From: Chelatococcus composti
GTDB taxonomy: Bacteria; Pseudomonadota; Alphaproteobacteria; Rhizobiales; Beijerinckiaceae
Length of the DNA stretch: 64,000 nucleotides
NCBI RefSeq assembly: GCF_014201415.1
Contig: NZ_JACHEH010000002.1
Coordinates: 372,001 to 436,000 of the forward strand
Reading direction: 5' to 3'
Shown: one piece after another, positions 54,541-63,879 of the stretch
Layout of the letters: each line of letters begins with the position of its first letter
Position numbering within the stretch: the first letter of the stretch is position 1
The notes under the pieces: generated by a model
Seen by the model: the letters and a program-made list of their open reading frames with translations, nothing else
Told to the model about the DNA's origin: nothing
Database searches by the model: none
Position numbers and translations under genes: made by a program

Positions 54541-57411
54541 ATGAAACTGGCGCTGATCACCCTGCTACCGTTTCTCGGAGCCGTCTTCCCCGTCTTTTCC
54601 ATCCGATACGGCCGCAATGCCTGCGCTGCCCTGGCGGGGGCGTTCACGCTCGCCGCACTCGTGCTGCTCCTCGGTGAAGCGCCGGCCGTCTACCGGGGTG
54701 AGGTGCCGGCCTGGGGCGTTGACTGGCTCGCGCCGGTCGGCCTGCGCTTCTCCTTCTTCCTCGACGGGCTGGGCCTGTTCTTCGCAACGCTCATCCTCGG
54801 CATCGGCCTGCTCATCATCCTCTATGCCCGCTTCTATCTCGACAGCAGGAATCCGATGGGGGTGTTCTACACCTACCTCCTGCTGTTCCAGGGCGCCATG
54901 GTCGGCATCGCGCTGTCGAACAACGTCCTGATGATGCTGGTTTTCTGGGAGCTGACCTCGCTCTCGTCCTTCCTGCTCATCGGCTATTGGCGGCACCTGC
55001 CCGAGGCGCGCCAGGGCGCACGCATGGCGCTGGCGGTGACCGGTGGCGGCGGGCTCTGCCTCATCGCCGGCATGCTGCTGCTGGGCCACATCGCCGGCAG
55101 CTATGAACTCGGCGAGATCCTCGCACGCGGCGAGGTCGTCAAGGCCTCGCCGCTCTACGCGCCGGCGCTGGTGCTGATCCTTCTTGGGGCCTTCACGAAG
55201 TCCGCGCAGTTCCCCTTCCACTTCTGGCTGCCGCACGCCATGGCGGCGCCGACGCCCGTGTCGGCCTACCTGCACTCGGCCACCATGGTGAAGGCTGGTG
55301 TTTTCCTGCTGGCGCGGCTGTGGCCCGTCCTCGCCGGCACGGACATGTGGTTCATGGTCGTCACCCCGGCTGGCCTCGTGACGATGCTGGTCGGGGCCTG
55401 GATCGCGATCTTCAAGGACGATCTCAAGGCCCTGCTCGCCTTCTCCACCGTCAGCCACCTCGGCCTCATGGTGATGCTGCTCGGCTTCGGCACTCACATG
55501 GCGGCCGTCGCCTGCGCTTTCCACATCCTCAACCATGCCACCTTCAAGGCCCCGCTCTTCATGAGCGCCGGCATCGTCGACCACGAGGCGCACACCCGCG
55601 ACATCCGCCGCCTCGGCGGGCTCGTGACGCTGATGCCGATCACGGCGACACTGGCCCTCATCGCCGCCGCCTCCATGGCAGGCATCCCGCTCCTCAACGG
55701 CTTCCTCTCGAAGGAGATGATGCTCGAGGAAGCGTCGCACACCGTCTTCGCCGGCACGACCTGGCTGGTGCCGGTGCTCGCGACGCTCGGCGCCCTCCTC
55801 TCCGTTGCCTATTCGGCGCGCTTTGCCGTGCGAACCTTCCTCGGCCCCGTGCGGCACGACTATCCGCATCACCCGCACGATCCGCCCTTTGGCATGTGGC
55901 TGCCGGTCGCGGTCCTCGTCGTTCCGGTGATCGCCATCGGCATCCTGCCGATGCTCGCCGAGCCGGTCATCACCCGCACGGCGATGGCGATCGTCGGCGG
56001 GCCGCTGCCGGAATTCCACCTCGCCCTCTGGCACGGCCTGACGCCCGCTCTTTTTATGAGCCTCGTGGCGATCGCGGGCGGCGCCGCGCTCTTTGCGGCC
56101 TTCGATCCGGCCGACCGGCTGCGCCGCTCCCTGCCGCGGCCGGAAGCCAAGCGCCTGTTCGACAGCGTGATCGACGCACTCGTTGCGGTCTGCCGCCGCT
56201 TCATCGACGCGTCGCACACCGGCTCGCTGCAGGCCTATGCGGGTGCCACCATCGCAGCGGTCGTCACCGTCGGCCTCGTCGCCTTCTTCGACGCGCCGCA
56301 CGCGGCGGGCGAGCGGACGCCCATGCCGGTCAACGCGACGGCCATCCTGGCGTGGATCCTCGTGCTCGGCGCGACGCTCGCCGTCATCACCTGCCACGCC
56401 AACCGCCTTCTGGCGCTGGTCCTGACGAGCGTCATCGGCCTTGTCGTCTCGCTTTCCTTCCTGACGCTGTCGGCGCCGGATCTCGCCCTGACGCAGATCT
56501 CCGTCGAGGTGGTGACGACCATCCTGCTGCTGCTCGCGCTCAACCTCCTGCCGAAGCAGACGGCGCCCGAGAAGGGGCTCGGCATCCACCTGCGCGACGG
56601 CGCGGTCGCAATCGTGGCTGGCCTCGGCATCGCCGGCATCGCCTATGCGGTGATGACGCGCGATTTCTCCACCATCTCGGACTTCCACATCGCCCAGTCG
56701 AAGCCCGGCGGCGGCGGCACCAACGTGGTGAACGTCACGCTGGTGGACTTCCGCGGCTACGACACCTTCGGCGAGATCATCGTGCTCGGCATCGCCGCCC
56801 TCACCATCTTCGCCTTGCTCGACAACGCGCTGCGGGGAGCGGCGGCGCGCCGGCTCGACGCGATGCGCCAGGGCGAGGAGGCGAAGGACGCCCATCCGCT
56901 CATCCTCGTCGTCGCCACCCGCGTGCTGCTGCCGCTCGCCCTCACGGTCGCCGTCTACATCTTCCTGCGCGGCCACAACCAGCCGGGCGGCGGCTTCATC
57001 GCCGGGCTCATCGTCTCCATCGCTTTCATCATGCAGTACATCGCCAGCGGCTATGCCTTCGCCGCCGAGCGCGCCCGGGTGAATGCCCAGGCGCTGATCG
57101 GCGCCGGCGTCATCATCGCGGGCCTCACTGGCATCGGTTCCTGGTTCTTCGACGCCCCGTTCCTGACGAGCACATTCGGTCACCTCCACCTGCCCGTCAT
57201 CGGCGACGTGGAGCTGGCCTCGGCCATGGGTTTCGACACCGGGGTCTTCCTCACCGTCATCGGCGCCGTGATGCTGTCGCTGTCGCAGATCGCCCGCGTC
57301 GAGCAGCGGGCCGAACGCGAGCCCGTGCCGGAGGGCCCGATGGACAACAGGCCGCAGCCCGTGGGCGGCGATGCGCCGGCCCTCACCGCAACCCAGGGAG
57401 CGGCCAAATGA
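54541..57411 (+). CDS. mrpA: Na+/H+ antiporter Mrp subunit A fused to B
   Basis: 956 residues, largest subunit of the multisubunit monovalent cation/proton antiporter (pha/mrp). About residues 1-760 are the NuoL-like MrpA, with the key glutamate in FWELTSLSSFLLIGYW and the lysine in KSAQFPFHFWLPHAMAAPTPVSAYLHSATMVKAG (split across residues 220-253). Residues about 795-935 are an MrpB domain (NQPGGGFIAGLIVSIAF). Fusion of A and B is the rhizobial type. It opens a six-gene operon with 4-nt overlaps between several genes and supports pH and sodium homeostasis. The Shine-Dalgarno is weak. Confidence 0.95.
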   Translation: MKLALITLLPFLGAVFPVFSIRYGRNACAALAGAFTLAALVLLLGEAPAVYRGEVPAWGVDWLAPVGLRFSFFLDGLGLFFATLILGIGLLIILYARFYLDSRNPMGVFYTYLLLFQGAMVGIALSNNVLMMLVFWELTSLSSFLLIGYWRHLPEARQGARMALAVTGGGGLCLIAGMLLLGHIAGSYELGEILARGEVVKASPLYAPALVLILLGAFTKSAQFPFHFWLPHAMAAPTPVSAYLHSATMVKAGVFLLARLWPVLAGTDMWFMVVTPAGLVTMLVGAWIAIFKDDLKALLAFSTVSHLGLMVMLLGFGTHMAAVACAFHILNHATFKAPLFMSAGIVDHEAHTRDIRRLGGLVTLMPITATLALIAAASMAGIPLLNGFLSKEMMLEEASHTVFAGTTWLVPVLATLGALLSVAYSARFAVRTFLGPVRHDYPHHPHDPPFGMWLPVAVLVVPVIAIGILPMLAEPVITRTAMAIVGGPLPEFHLALWHGLTPALFMSLVAIAGGAALFAAFDPADRLRRSLPRPEAKRLFDSVIDALVAVCRRFIDASHTGSLQAYAGATIAAVVTVGLVAFFDAPHAAGERTPMPVNATAILAWILVLGATLAVITCHANRLLALVLTSVIGLVVSLSFLTLSAPDLALTQISVEVVTTILLLLALNLLPKQTAPEKGLGIHLRDGAVAIVAGLGIAGIAYAVMTRDFSTISDFHIAQSKPGGGGTNVVNVTLVDFRGYDTFGEIIVLGIAALTIFALLDNALRGAAARRLDAMRQGEEAKDAHPLILVVATRVLLPLALTVAVYIFLRGHNQPGGGFIAGLIVSIAFIMQYIASGYAFAAERARVNAQALIGAGVIIAGLTGIGSWFFDAPFLTSTFGHLHLPVIGDVELASAMGFDTGVFLTVIGAVMLSLSQIARVEQRAEREPVPEGPMDNRPQPVGGDAPALTATQGAAK

Positions 57412-57782
57412 GCATGGAGTTTCTGCTGGCCAGCGCCATCGGCGCCCTCACGGCGGGCGGCATCTACATGACGCTGCGGGCCCGCACCTTCCCGGTCATC
57501 ATCGGGCTGGCGCTGCTGTCCTACGCCGTCAACCTCTTCCTCTTCTCCATGGGCCGCCTGACCATCGACAAGCCACCGATCATCGATCCGTCGGCGACAG
57601 ACTACACGGACCCGCTGCCGCAGGCCCTGGTGCTGACGGCCATCGTCATCTCCTTCGGCATGACGGCGCTCATCGTCGTCCTCGCTCTGCGCAGCTTCCT
57701 CGAAACTGGATCGGATGGCGTCGCCATGGACGACGTCGGCGAGGACGGCCTCGAGGCCCGTGACGGGAAGGCACGCCAATGA
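57408..57782 (+). CDS. mrpC: Na+/H+ antiporter Mrp subunit C
   Basis: 124-residue NuoK-like subunit with three membrane helices: LASAIGALTAGGIYMTLRA, IIGLALLSYAVNLFLFSMG and LTAIVISFGMTALIVVLALR. The conserved DPLPQALVLTAIVI motif is intact. Start and stop each overlap the neighbouring gene by 4 nt (ATGA). Confidence 0.95.
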   Translation: MSMEFLLASAIGALTAGGIYMTLRARTFPVIIGLALLSYAVNLFLFSMGRLTIDKPPIIDPSATDYTDPLPQALVLTAIVISFGMTALIVVLALRSFLETGSDGVAMDDVGEDGLEARDGKARQ

Positions 57783-59314
57783 GCCACTGGATTGTCGTCC
57801 CCACGGTGCTGCCGGCGCTGACCGCCGCCTGCCTCGTGCTCTTCGCCCGCGACAACCTCTTCCTGCAGCGGGTCATCTCCGTCGTCGCGACGGTGGCGCT
57901 CGTCGTCCTGACCCTTGGGCTCTACCGGCTCGCGGACGATGGAGAACTGCGCGTCTATCTCCTCAGCAACTGGCCGGCCCCCTTCGGCATCCTGCAGGTG
58001 CTCGACCGACTTTCGGCCACCATGCTGCTGCTGACGGCATGCCTTGCCCTCGTCGTCATCGTCTACGCCATCAACGGCTGGGACAGGCGCGGCCGGCACT
58101 TTCACCCGCTGTTCCAGTTCCAGCTCCTCGGGCTCAACGGCGCCTTTCTGACCGGCGATTTCTTCAATCTCTTCGTGTTCTTCGAGGTGATGCTGATCGC
58201 CTCCTACGGCCTCATGCTGCACGGGGGCGGGCCACGCCGGCTCAAGGCAGGCTTCCAGTACGTCACCATCAACCTCATCGGCTCGACGCTGTTCCTCATC
58301 GCCGTCGGCATCATCTACGCCGTCACCGGCACGCTCAACATGGCAGACCTCGCGGTGAAGGCCTCTCAGGTCGCGACGGGTGACGTCGCCCTCCTGCGCA
58401 CCGGCGCGCTCCTTCTCTTCATGGTCTTCGCACTGAAGGCCGCCATGGTGCCGCTGCACTGGTGGCTGCCCACCACCTATGCCGCCGCCTCGGCGCCGGT
58501 CGCCGCGCTCTTTGCCATCATGACCAAGGTCGGCGCCTACTGCATCCTGCGCATGTACGGCCTCGTCTTCGGCCCGGACGCCGGCCCGCTGGCCCTCGTC
58601 GCGGAGCCGTGGGTCATCCCGGCCGCCATGGTCACCCTCGCCATTGGCGCCATCGGCGTCCTCGCGAGCCGCAGGCTGCTCGACCTCGCCTGCTTCGCCG
58701 CCGTCGCCTCGATGGGAACGCTGCTCATCGCCATCGGCCTGTTCGACGAAGTGGGCGTCACCGCGGCGCTCTACTATCTGGTGCACAGCACCGTGGCCGG
58801 GGCCGCGCTCTTCCTGCTGGTGGATCTGATCGCCATCCGGCGCGGCAAGGCGCGCGACACGCTGAGCGCCGCTGCCCCCTTCCCGCGCGACTACGTCTAC
58901 GGCGCCCTGTTCTTCCTCGCCGCCATCGCCACGGTCGGCCTGCCGCCCCTGTCGGGCTTCCTCGGCAAACTGCTCCTCCTCGACGCCACGATGACGACTC
59001 CGCACGCCGCCGCCATCTGGACCGTCGTGCTCGGCTCGAGCTTCCTCATGCTCGTCGGCTTCTCACGGGCGGGCAGCGTCCTCTTCTGGAAGAGCGCCGC
59101 CCAGCCGGCGCCGGCCGCGCAGGAGGACGTCCGGCGCCGCGCGGTGCCGACGCTGGCCGCCGCCACGCTCATCGGCGCGACGGTCCTGCTGTCGGTCCTC
59201 GCGGCGCCCGTCTCCCGCGCCCTCGGCGAAACGGCGCACCAGGCGCTCGACACGCGCGGGTACGTCGAAGCCGTGATCGGCACCATCAAGACGGCCAGCG
59301 TGACGGGACTGTGA
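57779..59314 (+). CDS. mrpD: Na+/H+ antiporter Mrp subunit D
   Basis: 511-residue NuoN/M-like subunit with about 14 membrane segments. Conserved glutamate in FNLFVFFEVMLIASYGL and lysine in LKAAMVPLHWWLPTTYAAAS are in place, as are PVAALFAIMTKVGAY and GLPPLSGFLGKL. With MrpA it forms the proton path. It overlaps mrpC by 4 nt and ends 3 nt before mrpE. Confidence 0.95.
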   Translation: MSHWIVVPTVLPALTAACLVLFARDNLFLQRVISVVATVALVVLTLGLYRLADDGELRVYLLSNWPAPFGILQVLDRLSATMLLLTACLALVVIVYAINGWDRRGRHFHPLFQFQLLGLNGAFLTGDFFNLFVFFEVMLIASYGLMLHGGGPRRLKAGFQYVTINLIGSTLFLIAVGIIYAVTGTLNMADLAVKASQVATGDVALLRTGALLLFMVFALKAAMVPLHWWLPTTYAAASAPVAALFAIMTKVGAYCILRMYGLVFGPDAGPLALVAEPWVIPAAMVTLAIGAIGVLASRRLLDLACFAAVASMGTLLIAIGLFDEVGVTAALYYLVHSTVAGAALFLLVDLIAIRRGKARDTLSAAAPFPRDYVYGALFFLAAIATVGLPPLSGFLGKLLLLDATMTTPHAAAIWTVVLGSSFLMLVGFSRAGSVLFWKSAAQPAPAAQEDVRRRAVPTLAAATLIGATVLLSVLAAPVSRALGETAHQALDTRGYVEAVIGTIKTASVTGL

Positions 59315-59317
59315 GCC

Positions 59318-59806
59318 ATGCGCAAGATCGTCCCCCACCCCATCCTGACGCTGTTTATCACCTTCGTCTGGTTGCTGCTGGCGAACGACGTATCGGCCGG
59401 CCATATCGTGCTCGGCCTTGCCCTCGGCATTCTCATCCCCCTCCTCACCAGCGCCTACTGGCCCGATCGGCCCAGGATCAGGGCGCCGCTCGCCATCGTC
59501 GAATACGGCCTCGTGGTGCTGTGGGACATCATCGTCTCGAACGTGATGGTGGCGCGCCTCGTCCTCTTCCGCCGCGGGGACAGCCTAAAGTCGACCTTCG
59601 TCACCGTGCCGCTCGACATCACCTCGCCCGAGGCCATCACGGCTCTTGCCGGCACCATCACCATGACGCCAGGCACGGTGAGCTGCGACCTGTCCGCCGA
59701 CGGGCGGGCGCTGCTCGTTCACTGCCTCAACAGCGACGATCCAGCCGCGGACGTCGCGCAGATCAAGACCCGCTACGAGGCTCGGCTGAAGAGGATCTTC
59801 GGATGA
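59318..59806 (+). CDS. mrpE: Na+/H+ antiporter Mrp subunit E
   Basis: 162 residues. Two to three N-terminal helices (about 10-45) are followed by a cytoplasmic domain with SNVMVARLVLFRR and the family motif ITMTPGTVSCDLSADGRALLVHCL. It overlaps mrpF by 4 nt. Essential for assembly of the antiporter in characterised systems. Confidence 0.94.
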   Translation: MRKIVPHPILTLFITFVWLLLANDVSAGHIVLGLALGILIPLLTSAYWPDRPRIRAPLAIVEYGLVVLWDIIVSNVMVARLVLFRRGDSLKSTFVTVPLDITSPEAITALAGTITMTPGTVSCDLSADGRALLVHCLNSDDPAADVAQIKTRYEARLKRIFG

Positions 59807-60072
59807 TCACGCTCGCCTGCCAGATCGCGATCGGAGTCATCGGCCTGTCGCTGCTGTTCAACGTCTACCGCCTCGTCGCGGGACCGGATGTGCTCGACCG
59901 TATCCTTGCCCTCGATACCATGACGGTGAACGCCATCGCGCTCATCGTCGTCGTCGCCATGTTCTTCGAGGCGCCGGTCTATTTCGAGGCCGCCCTGCTC
60001 TTTGCCATGGTCGGCTTCCTCACAACGGTGTCATTCTGCAAGTACCTGCTGCGCGGCAACGTGATCGAATGA
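59803..60072 (+). CDS. mrpF: Na+/H+ antiporter Mrp subunit F
   Basis: The 89-residue subunit has three helices; RLVAGPDVLDRILALDTMTVNAI is the family signature (split across residues 23-45). Starts inside the mrpE stop (ATGA). Small size is normal for MrpF. Confidence 0.94.
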   Translation: MITLACQIAIGVIGLSLLFNVYRLVAGPDVLDRILALDTMTVNAIALIVVVAMFFEAPVYFEAALLFAMVGFLTTVSFCKYLLRGNVIE

Positions 60073-60093
60073 AACCCCGCACCGGACGGACCG

Positions 60094-60486
60094 ATGGCCA
60101 TCGTCGCTGAATTCCTCATCGCCGCCCTCATCCTCGTCGGGGCGTTCTTCCTGCTGGTCGGGTCCTTCGCGCTCGCCAAGCTGCCGGACATGATGCGCCG
60201 CCTGCACGGCCCGACCAAGTCGACCACCCTGGGCATCGGCTCCATCCTCATCGCGTCGATGATCTTTGCGGTGGCCGTGCGCGGCAGCCTCTCCCTCCAC
60301 GAGCTGCTCATCACGCTTTTCATCTTCCTGACGGCACCGGTGACGGCTTTCATGATCTCCAAGGCCCACATCCTGCGCGACAAGCGCGAGCGCGCGAACC
60401 TGCCGCCCACCGGCACGACGAATGGCTGGGCGACCCTCGACGCTCCCACCCCGACGGAAGAGCCGGCCCGCGCCGAGTCCAGGTGA
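60094..60486 (+). CDS. mrpG: Na+/H+ antiporter Mrp subunit G
   Basis: 130 residues. Three helices with LAKLPDMMRRLHGPTKSTTLG, the MrpG signature (split after residue 36), and FLTAPVTAFMISKAH. The polar C-terminal tail is of variable type. It is the last gene of the operon; a small hairpin AACCAT-N8-ATGGTT (60541-60560) lies downstream. Confidence 0.93.
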   Translation: MAIVAEFLIAALILVGAFFLLVGSFALAKLPDMMRRLHGPTKSTTLGIGSILIASMIFAVAVRGSLSLHELLITLFIFLTAPVTAFMISKAHILRDKRERANLPPTGTTNGWATLDAPTPTEEPARAESR

Positions 60487-60521
60487 CGCGCCAGTGATGC
60501 GGGCCTGCCATCTCCATAAGA

Positions 60522-60560
60522 GATGATTGTCATCATCGAAAACCATTTTTCCTGATGGTT
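60522..60560. promoter_or_regulatory. two short inverted repeats before the flavin oxidoreductase gene
   Basis: GATGAT-TGTC-ATCATC (60522-60537) and AACCAT-N8-ATGGTT (60541-60560) follow each other in an AT-richer patch between mrpG and the next gene. They could be regulator sites or a weak 3' end structure of the mrp mRNA. Confidence 0.3.
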
Positions 60561-60606
60561 CGTCCGGCGCTATCGTTCGTCCGCCCTGAACGAGCGGACT
60601 GACCCC

Positions 60607-61662
60607 ATGCAGCGCCTCGACCTCGTCCATCCCGTCATCCAGGCCCCCATGGCCGGCAGCGATACGCCTGCCCTCGTCGCGGCCGTAAGCGAGGCCGGCG
60701 GCCTCGGCGTCATCGGCGCCGCCTATCTGTCGCCGCAGCAGATTCGGGAGGCGGCTGCCGCCGTGCGGGCCACAACGGCCCGCCCCTTCGGCATCAACCT
60801 CTTCGCCCCCCTGCCGGCACCGGAGCCTCCAGCCGATGCCAACGCCGCGCTCGATGCCGTCGCACCCTTCTGCGAGGAGCTGGCCCTGCCCCGACCGCAG
60901 ATGCCGGCAGCGCCGGCCGATACTTTCGCCGCGCAGGTGGAGGCGGTGCTGGAGAGCGGCGCCAGCCTCTTCAGCGTTACCTTCGGCCTGCCGGGGCCGG
61001 ACGTCGTGGCGGCCGTCAAGGCGAAGGGCATGCTGTTCGCTGCGACGGCGACGACCGTGGAGGAAGCAAAGGCCGTGGAAGCGGCCGGCGCCGATCTGGT
61101 CGTGGCCCAGGGCAGCGAGGCCGGCGGCCATCGCGGCACCTTCGCCGTGCCCTTCGAGCGCGCCATGATCGGCACAATGGCACTGGTGCCGCAGGTGGTG
61201 GACGCCGTTTCGATTCCCGTCGTCGCCTCCGGCGGCATCATGGACGGGCGCGGCATCGCGGCAGCGCTCGCGCTCGGCGCCAGCGCGGTTCAGATGGGGA
61301 CCGCCTTCCTCGCCTGTGCCGAGGCCGGGATTCCTGAAGCTTACCGCGCGGCCCTGCTGGCGGCGAGGGAAGACGAGACGCAGGTGACACGCGCCTTCTC
61401 CGGCCGGCCGGCGCGTGGCATCGCCAACCGCTTCATGACGGCGGTGGAGGCCGGGGGCGCCATTCTCCCCTTCCCGCTGCAGAACGCCCTGACACGGCCG
61501 ATCCGCACCGCCGCCGCCAGGGCCGGGCGGGCCGATTACCTGTCGCTCTGGGCCGGGCAGGGCGTGCGCCTCGCACGCCGCCAAAGTGCGGCGGAACTCA
61601 TGGCGCGGCTCGCGGCCGAGACGGCCGAAGCCGTCGCGCAGCTCGCGACACGCAAGGTGTGA
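60607..61662 (+). CDS. NAD(P)H-dependent flavin oxidoreductase (nitronate monooxygenase family)
   Basis: The 351-residue TIM-barrel FMN enzyme has conserved parts QAPMAGSDTPALVAAVSEAGG at the N-terminus (family start), DLVVAQGSEAGGHRG with the FMN-near histidine, and VVASGGIMDGRG then GASAVQMGTAFLACAE binding the FMN phosphate. Class I nitronate monooxygenases oxidise propionate-3-nitronate and similar toxins; many relatives have unknown substrates. Length is normal. It converges on guaD with a 12-nt gap. Confidence 0.9.
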   Translation: MQRLDLVHPVIQAPMAGSDTPALVAAVSEAGGLGVIGAAYLSPQQIREAAAAVRATTARPFGINLFAPLPAPEPPADANAALDAVAPFCEELALPRPQMPAAPADTFAAQVEAVLESGASLFSVTFGLPGPDVVAAVKAKGMLFAATATTVEEAKAVEAAGADLVVAQGSEAGGHRGTFAVPFERAMIGTMALVPQVVDAVSIPVVASGGIMDGRGIAAALALGASAVQMGTAFLACAEAGIPEAYRAALLAAREDETQVTRAFSGRPARGIANRFMTAVEAGGAILPFPLQNALTRPIRTAAARAGRADYLSLWAGQGVRLARRQSAAELMARLAAETAEAVAQLATRKV

Positions 61663-61674
61663 CCGGACGGGCGC

Positions 61675-62994
61675 TCAGCTCCTGGCATGAACGAGCCGGC
61701 CGGCGGCATAGGTGGCGCGCACGGCCCGGTCGTCGCCGAGCGTCATGAGCACGAACAGCTCCGCCTCGAGGTCGCCGTCGATCCGCGCCATGCGGTTGGC
61801 CATGACCGGCGTTGCCCGCGCATCAAGCACGACGAGGTCGGCGAAGGCACCGGGCTCCAGCGTGCCGATCTCGCCCGCAAGGCCGAGGGCCGCGGCATTG
61901 CCAGCGGTGGCGAGGTAGAAGGCCTCAAGCGCGCTCCAGTTGTAGCCGAGAAGCTGCTGCACCTTGTAGCCCTCCGCGAGGGTGCGCAGCATCGAGAAGC
62001 TCGTGCCGCCGCCGACATCCGTCGCCACCGCGACGCGCATGGCCGGCGTCTCGCTGACGGCCTTCCTCATGTCGAAGAGACCGCTGCCGATAAAAAGGTT
62101 GGACGTGGGACAGAAGACGGCGACCGAACCCGTCTCTGCCATGCGGCGGCGCTCGGCCTCGGTGAGGTGGATGCAATGGCCGAAGAGGCTGCGCTCGCCG
62201 GTGAGGCCGAACCGGTCGTAGACGTCGAGATAGCCGTCCGCCTCGGGAAAGAGCCGGCGCACCGTCTCGATCTCGGCGCAGTTCTCCGACAGGTGCGTCT
62301 GCACGAGAAGGTCTGGATGCTCCCGCCTGAGCGCCCCTGCAGCCGCGAGCTGCCCGGCCGTCGAGGTGATGGCGAAGCGTGGCGTGATGGCGACGCGCTG
62401 GCGCCCACGCCCGTGCCAGCGGACGATCAGCGCCTTCGTCTCGTCATAGCCGCGCTGCGCCGTATCCGTGAGGGCCGGCGGCGCGTTTCGGTCCATCATC
62501 ACCTTGCCGCCGAGCATGCCCATGCCGCGGCGCTCGGCCTCCGCGAAATAGGCGTCGACCGAGACGGGATGGACCGAGCAGAAGGCGAGCGCCGTCGTCG
62601 TCCCATTGCGGGCAAGCTCGTCGAAGAAGAATACCGCCTGCTCGGCCGCGTGGGCTGGATCGGCGAAGCGCTGCTCCTCGACAAAAGTATATTTCTCGAG
62701 CCATTCGAGCAGCTGCGTCCCATAGGAAGCGATGACCTGTGTCTGCGGGAAATGGATGTGCGGATCGATGAATCCCGGCAGGATGAGCGCATCGGGGTAG
62801 TGATCGACTGGCGTGCCGGGCGGCAGGGTCGCGAGCAGCGGGGCCGCCTCGCCGACCGCTGCGATGCGGCCGTCCCGCACCACCACGAGGCCGTCGACGA
62901 AATAGCGATAGCTCGCCTCGTCCCCCGCCCCTTGCGGCGGCGCAAGAAAGGTGAGCACGCGGCCGCGCACGGAGCGGAAGGCAGGATCAGCCAT
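61675..62994 (-). CDS. guaD: guanine deaminase
   Basis: 439-residue zinc amidohydrolase converting guanine to xanthine. GuaD hallmarks are PGFIDPHIHFPQTQVI, QTHLSENCAEI, LFGHCIHL, FCPTSNLFIGSGLF and DVGGGTSFSML. ATG 62994 is preferred because GGAG lies upstream within range; ATG 63009 is in frame but lacks a ribosome site. The product xanthine would feed purine catabolism; no purine operon is seen next to it. Confidence 0.93.
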   Translation of the reverse strand: MADPAFRSVRGRVLTFLAPPQGAGDEASYRYFVDGLVVVRDGRIAAVGEAAPLLATLPPGTPVDHYPDALILPGFIDPHIHFPQTQVIASYGTQLLEWLEKYTFVEEQRFADPAHAAEQAVFFFDELARNGTTTALAFCSVHPVSVDAYFAEAERRGMGMLGGKVMMDRNAPPALTDTAQRGYDETKALIVRWHGRGRQRVAITPRFAITSTAGQLAAAGALRREHPDLLVQTHLSENCAEIETVRRLFPEADGYLDVYDRFGLTGERSLFGHCIHLTEAERRRMAETGSVAVFCPTSNLFIGSGLFDMRKAVSETPAMRVAVATDVGGGTSFSMLRTLAEGYKVQQLLGYNWSALEAFYLATAGNAAALGLAGEIGTLEPGAFADLVVLDARATPVMANRMARIDGDLEAELFVLMTLGDDRAVRATYAAGRLVHARS

Positions 62995-63068
62995 GGCTGG
63001 AAGCTCCATTGTCGTCGCCGCCCAGATTGATGCCAGCGGACACCGGCGTCAAAGCCGCTCGCAGGGGT

Positions 63069-63536
63069 TCAGTTGCCCTCTTCCGGCAGGCGCGGCAGCG
63101 GCAGAACCTCGATGCCCTCCTCGTGCAGGGCACGCACCTCCTCGAGCGAAGCGCCGCCGTAAATGGCGCGCTCCTCCGTCTCGCCCGCATGCATGCGCCG
63201 GGCCTCCTCGGGGAAGCGGTCGCCCACATTCTCGGCGTTCTCCAGGACATGACGGCGCACGGCGCGCAGGAAAGCGCGTATCTGCCGATCCTTTTCGGAG
63301 AGGAGGGCTACAGGACCGGACTCGGCGGGCGCGCCCGCCGGCGCGGACGGAAGCGCCGGCTGGTCCCTGTCCGTCCGTTTCACGGCCGGGGCCATGATGG
63401 CCTTCGAGACCCGGGCGGAGCCGCAGTGGGGACAGGTGACGAGCCCGCCGGCCGAAAGCTTCTCGTAGGCCGCGCTGTCGGTGAACCAGCTGTCGAATGT
63501 ATGGTTCTTGTCGCAGACGAGATCGTAGCGGATCAT
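63069..63536 (-). CDS. DUF1178 family protein
   Basis: 155 residues. N-terminal zinc-ribbon-like part: YDLVCDKNHTFDSWF with the first Cys/His and CPHCGSARVSKAIMAP with the CxxC. A Pro/Ala-rich linker (about 52-75) and a conserved C-terminal helical part with GDRFPEEARRMHAGE and AIYGGAS follow, typical of DUF1178. Function unknown. It is often found beside glutaredoxin and comF in Alphaproteobacteria, as here, 27 nt after grxC. Confidence 0.93.
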   Translation of the reverse strand: MIRYDLVCDKNHTFDSWFTDSAAYEKLSAGGLVTCPHCGSARVSKAIMAPAVKRTDRDQPALPSAPAGAPAESGPVALLSEKDRQIRAFLRAVRRHVLENAENVGDRFPEEARRMHAGETEERAIYGGASLEEVRALHEEGIEVLPLPRLPEEGN

Positions 63537-63563
63537 CTCTCGGTCACTCCGGCGCCCGGAGCC

Positions 63564-63821
63564 TCAAGCCGCGAGCAACGCGTCGAGCTCGCCGCGGGAA
63601 TCGAGCGCATAGAGATCGTCGCAGCCGCCGACATGCCGCTCGCCGATGAAGATCTGCGGCACGGTGGTGCGTCCGGCCGCCCGCTCGATCATCTCGTCGC
63701 GCAGGTCGCTGCGGCCGGTGATCTCGATTTCCTGGAACGCGACACCCTTGCGCTGCAGCAGATCCTTGGCAGCGCTGCAGTAGGGGCACCAGGACTTGGT
63801 ATAGATGACGACGGAGGCCAT
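63564..63821 (-). CDS. grxC: glutaredoxin 3
   Basis: 85-residue dithiol glutaredoxin reducing disulfides with glutathione. The active site is KSWCPYC, the cis-proline loop is TTVPQIFI, and GGCDDL binds glutathione. Size and motifs are standard for GrxC. It lies between comF and the DUF1178 gene on one strand. Confidence 0.95.
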   Translation of the reverse strand: MASVVIYTKSWCPYCSAAKDLLQRKGVAFQEIEITGRSDLRDEMIERAAGRTTVPQIFIGERHVGGCDDLYALDSRGELDALLAA

Positions 63822-63879
63822 CCTTCTCCTGCCTTGTCTTGTGGCGCCGGCTCACGGCGCCCTTGCTGTCATATAGGCG

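Noticed and set aside
54299-54544. 81-codon frame overlapping the mrpA start by an ATGA junction
   Set aside because: Ser/Arg/Gly-rich composition, no Shine-Dalgarno and no recognisable motif; the overlap is probably chance.
54565-57189. Minus-strand open frame of 874 codons opposite mrpA
   Set aside because: Composition is highly charged and low-complexity, while the plus strand encodes a clear antiporter subunit.
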